From GCA-002733465 sp965230525 (lineage in GTDB: Bacteria; Pseudomonadota; Gammaproteobacteria; Enterobacterales; Kangiellaceae): DNA of 64,000 nucleotides. The notes under the pieces are model-generated. The model was not told the origin of the DNA. It ran no database searches and was given only the letters and a program-made list of their open reading frames with translations. The stretch's first letter is position 1. Every line of letters begins with the position of its first letter. Below, in pieces: positions 61,780 to 64,000 of this stretch. The DNA is taken from NCBI GenBank assembly GCA_965230525.1, contig OZ246008.1, positions 1,364,001 through 1,428,000 of the forward strand. Direction: 5' to 3'. The position numbers were made by a program, and so were the translations under genes.

Positions 61780-64000
61780 ATGAATATGCTCTTTTCAAAA
61801 AAACTTGAAAAACTATTTGAAGAGGTAATTAGTTTACCCGAAAAAGAGCGGGCCAATTTTATATCCGAATCTTGTGGAACAGATGCAAAACTTAAGACGC
61901 AGTTGAGCAACTTGATTCTTGCTGCTGAGAAATCGGAGGATTACTTTGGCAAGCTATCAACCTTGTTTGGTTTAAAGAATATTCTCGATGGGCGATTCGA
62001 TTTTGCAAATAATAAGGTTGTTGGTAACTACCGGCTGCTAGAATTGATCGGTCGTGGTGGTATGGGGGCGGTGTATTTAGCCGAAAGATGTGACCAACAA
62101 TTTGAAAAAAAGGTGGCGCTTAAAGTTTTACCAATTAATGCCTCGGGTGAAAAGTCACTCCATTATTTCTTTTCAGAGAGGTCGATTCTCGCGAGCTTAC
62201 AACACCCACACATTGCCGGTTTGCTTGATGGCGGAATTGCAGACCATGATACCCCTTATTTTGTGATGGACTACATTGAGGGTGTGAACGTAGAGGAATA
62301 CTGTCGTCGAGAGCAGTTAACAATATCACAAAAATTAGAGCTTTTTCTTCAAGTCGCTTCCGCAGTTGATTATGCGCACAAAAAGCTAATTGTTCATCGG
62401 GATATTAAGCCTAACAATGTGTTGGTAGATCAACAAGGGCAAGTAAAGCTGGTTGACTTTGGTATAGCGAAAATACTAGATGAAAAGAGTCAAAGTGATT
62501 TACTGACATCAACTGCTTTTAGGCCAATGACCATTTTATATGCTAGTCCAGAGCACATAAGAGGTGACGGTGGGGCGATCACAATGGATATCTATTCACT
62601 TGGCATGCTTTTGTTTAAATTATTAACTGGAACCTATCCTTATAGAGTTAACCAGCTCGATATATTAGAAGTTCATAAGAGTATATTACAATCACAACCA
62701 TTACTAGCAAGTAAAGCCGTATTAGAATTTTGCGAAGAAAATGACTGTACTGGCTCACAACCGAGTGCTGAAGCTATCAAGAACAAAAACTTGGCAAACC
62801 GCCTATCCGGAGATTTAGATGCGATTATCAGCAAATCGATATCAAAAAATCCAAATGACCGTTACGCTAGTGTTGAACAATTAATCGCGGACATTAACTG
62901 TTTTAGTAATCAGCAACCTGTGGCAGCAAGAATTCCGTCAAAGTACTATTTAACTAAGATGTTTATAAAGCGAAATTTGTTACTGGTGAGTAGTCTAACT
63001 ATCATATTAACAATGACCATTGGATTAATTATTTCTTCCCTCAACTACAGTATAGAAACTAGAAATCAATCAGCGCAGATTGCAAAAGAGCGAGATGCCG
63101 CTATTTTGATTAAAAATTTTATGCTCGGTATATTCGAAAATACACATCCAGATAGTCTGAATGGAAAGCAGTTAAATGCTTTGGAACTACTCGATTTTGG
63201 CGCGATGAAACTCGAGCAAGAATTGAACCAAACCCCTTTAATTAAGGCCGAATTATTGCAAACCATTGGTGGGCTCTATGCGAGCCGAACCGAGTGGAAA
63301 AAAGCAGAAGACCAGTACCAAGCAGCACTCACTTTAATTGAACAAAAATACCAGAAGACCGATCCCATCTATATTGATGTCCTGTTCAGGCTAGCCCATG
63401 CTTTGGAACAAAATGGCAACTACCAAAAAAGTAAAGCTTTGTCGCTAGAGGTGCTACGACTGAGTGAAAAAGTACAATATAAACAAGGAATCATTGAAAG
63501 CTTAGTCTTGTCTGCTCGAGTCCTGCAAAGATTAGGTGAGCAAGAATCCATAGAAGTTAAGTTACTCCGTGCTCTTAATCTTCAAAAATCAGTAATGCCG
63601 AAAAATAAAGCGGATATCAGTAATACGCTACAAAACCTTGCTGCAATCAAATATCAAAACAACGAATTTTCTGACGCGAAAAAGCTCTATCAAGAAGCAC
63701 TTGAATTACTGGGCACAGCCAAGGGAAAGGAACCCCTTGCGAGTATTGGTTTGCTATACGCGCTTGGTAATGTTGCTAGAAGAGAGAAAGAATATGAAGT
63801 TGCTATCTCGTATCAGGAGCGCGCGCTGGAGCTATCGAAAAAACTCGTTCCACAAGGCTCTGCCGATACGGTTTACATGTTAAATGGACTTGGTAAAGTT
63901 TATCAAGAATTAGGACGCTATCACGAAGCTGCTAAGAACTTTGAACAAAGCGCGCAAGTCGCTAAAAATTTTTTCGGAGAAAGACATCCTAATCGAGCTT
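61780..64000 (+). CDS. Ser/Thr protein kinase with membrane helix and TPR repeats (3' end beyond window)
   Basis: Open to the end of the window (740 codons seen). A helical N-terminal segment (about 1-80) with LPEKERANFISESC is followed by a Hanks-type kinase domain (about 85-360): Gly loop LIGRGGMGAVYLAE, Lys in VALKV, catalytic loop HRDIKPNN and DFG in LVDFGIAKI. A membrane helix (about 401-423; LLVSSLTIILTMTIGLIIS) separates it from a periplasmic region with TPR repeats (GGLYASRTEWKKAEDQYQAALTL, LLYALGNVARREKEYEVAISYQERALEL, GLGKVYQELGRYHEAAKNF). The kinase is thus cytoplasmic with a periplasmic sensor. It follows the ECF sigma factor gene and is its likely partner. Confidence 0.93.
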   Translation, partial: MNMLFSKKLEKLFEEVISLPEKERANFISESCGTDAKLKTQLSNLILAAEKSEDYFGKLSTLFGLKNILDGRFDFANNKVVGNYRLLELIGRGGMGAVYLAERCDQQFEKKVALKVLPINASGEKSLHYFFSERSILASLQHPHIAGLLDGGIADHDTPYFVMDYIEGVNVEEYCRREQLTISQKLELFLQVASAVDYAHKKLIVHRDIKPNNVLVDQQGQVKLVDFGIAKILDEKSQSDLLTSTAFRPMTILYASPEHIRGDGGAITMDIYSLGMLLFKLLTGTYPYRVNQLDILEVHKSILQSQPLLASKAVLEFCEENDCTGSQPSAEAIKNKNLANRLSGDLDAIISKSISKNPNDRYASVEQLIADINCFSNQQPVAARIPSKYYLTKMFIKRNLLLVSSLTIILTMTIGLIISSLNYSIETRNQSAQIAKERDAAILIKNFMLGIFENTHPDSLNGKQLNALELLDFGAMKLEQELNQTPLIKAELLQTIGGLYASRTEWKKAEDQYQAALTLIEQKYQKTDPIYIDVLFRLAHALEQNGNYQKSKALSLEVLRLSEKVQYKQGIIESLVLSARVLQRLGEQESIEVKLLRALNLQKSVMPKNKADISNTLQNLAAIKYQNNEFSDAKKLYQEALELLGTAKGKEPLASIGLLYALGNVARREKEYEVAISYQERALELSKKLVPQGSADTVYMLNGLGKVYQELGRYHEAAKNFEQSAQVAKNFFGERHPNRA

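Noticed and set aside
63638..63883. 81-residue plus-strand open frame inside the kinase gene
   Set aside because: It is in another frame of the TPR-coding part of the kinase, which remains open to the end of the window.

Overview
The window is a stretch of chromosome from an AT-rich gammaproteobacterium (by eye about 40% G+C, not computed). The evidence is a divergent hdfR-maoP pair, a complete Mla lipid-transport locus, an MSHA-type pilin, Rep helicase, KefB/C-type antiporter, TerC, two chemoreceptors, two diguanylate cyclases, and very large exported Calx-beta, thrombospondin-3 and OmpA proteins next to an ECF sigma factor and a Ser/Thr kinase. This mix fits marine Oceanospirillales-like bacteria of the Kangiella/Aliikangiella type, but the genus is an inference from memory, not a search result. 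I saw no rRNA, tRNA, CRISPR array, insertion sequence or prophage; genes are dense and on both strands. The window cuts a gene at each end.

Region 1-8.7 kb: the end of a secreted protease-like protein, an MSHA-like pilin and an exported 2-hydroxyacid dehydrogenase. Then comes the most unusual locus: an RsbW-type kinase, a STAS protein with an intact DSSG site, mlaF, mlaE, mlaD, mlaC and a SpoIIE/RsbU-type phosphatase. It looks like a partner-switching module wired into an outer-membrane lipid transporter. A 2OG-Fe(II) oxygenase follows. Region 8.9-18.8 kb: a chemoreceptor, a TPR-GGDEF cyclase, a GntR(YtrA)-ABC exporter operon with a visible promoter and operator, an acyltransferase-3 protein and an ADP-forming acyl-CoA synthetase. 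Region 19-34 kb: a secreted hydrolase, an Asp/Glu racemase, Kef antiporter, TerC, GAF-GGDEF, a second chemoreceptor, and small metabolic genes (GNAT, peroxiredoxin, VOC, methionine aminopeptidase, GST), then a three-gene SRPBCC-MFS-unknown operon.

Region 34-46.4 kb: a small membrane-protein gene split by an in-frame stop, rep, a DUF418-like membrane protein, a LysR/DUF1330 divergent pair, a DegP/DegQ-like protease, hdfR-maoP, a DUF6491 lipoprotein and a two-component system. Region 46.4-64 kb: a receiver-domain protein anchored in the membrane, a 2076-residue composite protein (Ig/cadherin repeats, a long Ca-binding TSP3 array, an internal sorting-like segment, a second signal peptide, and an OmpA barrel plus peptidoglycan-binding domain), a zinc-ribbon microprotein, a DUF3592-like protein, and a Calx-beta lipoprotein/esterase operon that faces an ECF sigma factor and a TPR Ser/Thr kinase running off the end of the window.

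Themes are the cell envelope and signalling. Several genes are linked by overlaps of 1-11 bases, which supports the operons proposed. Gene names are given only where sequence and context both support them.
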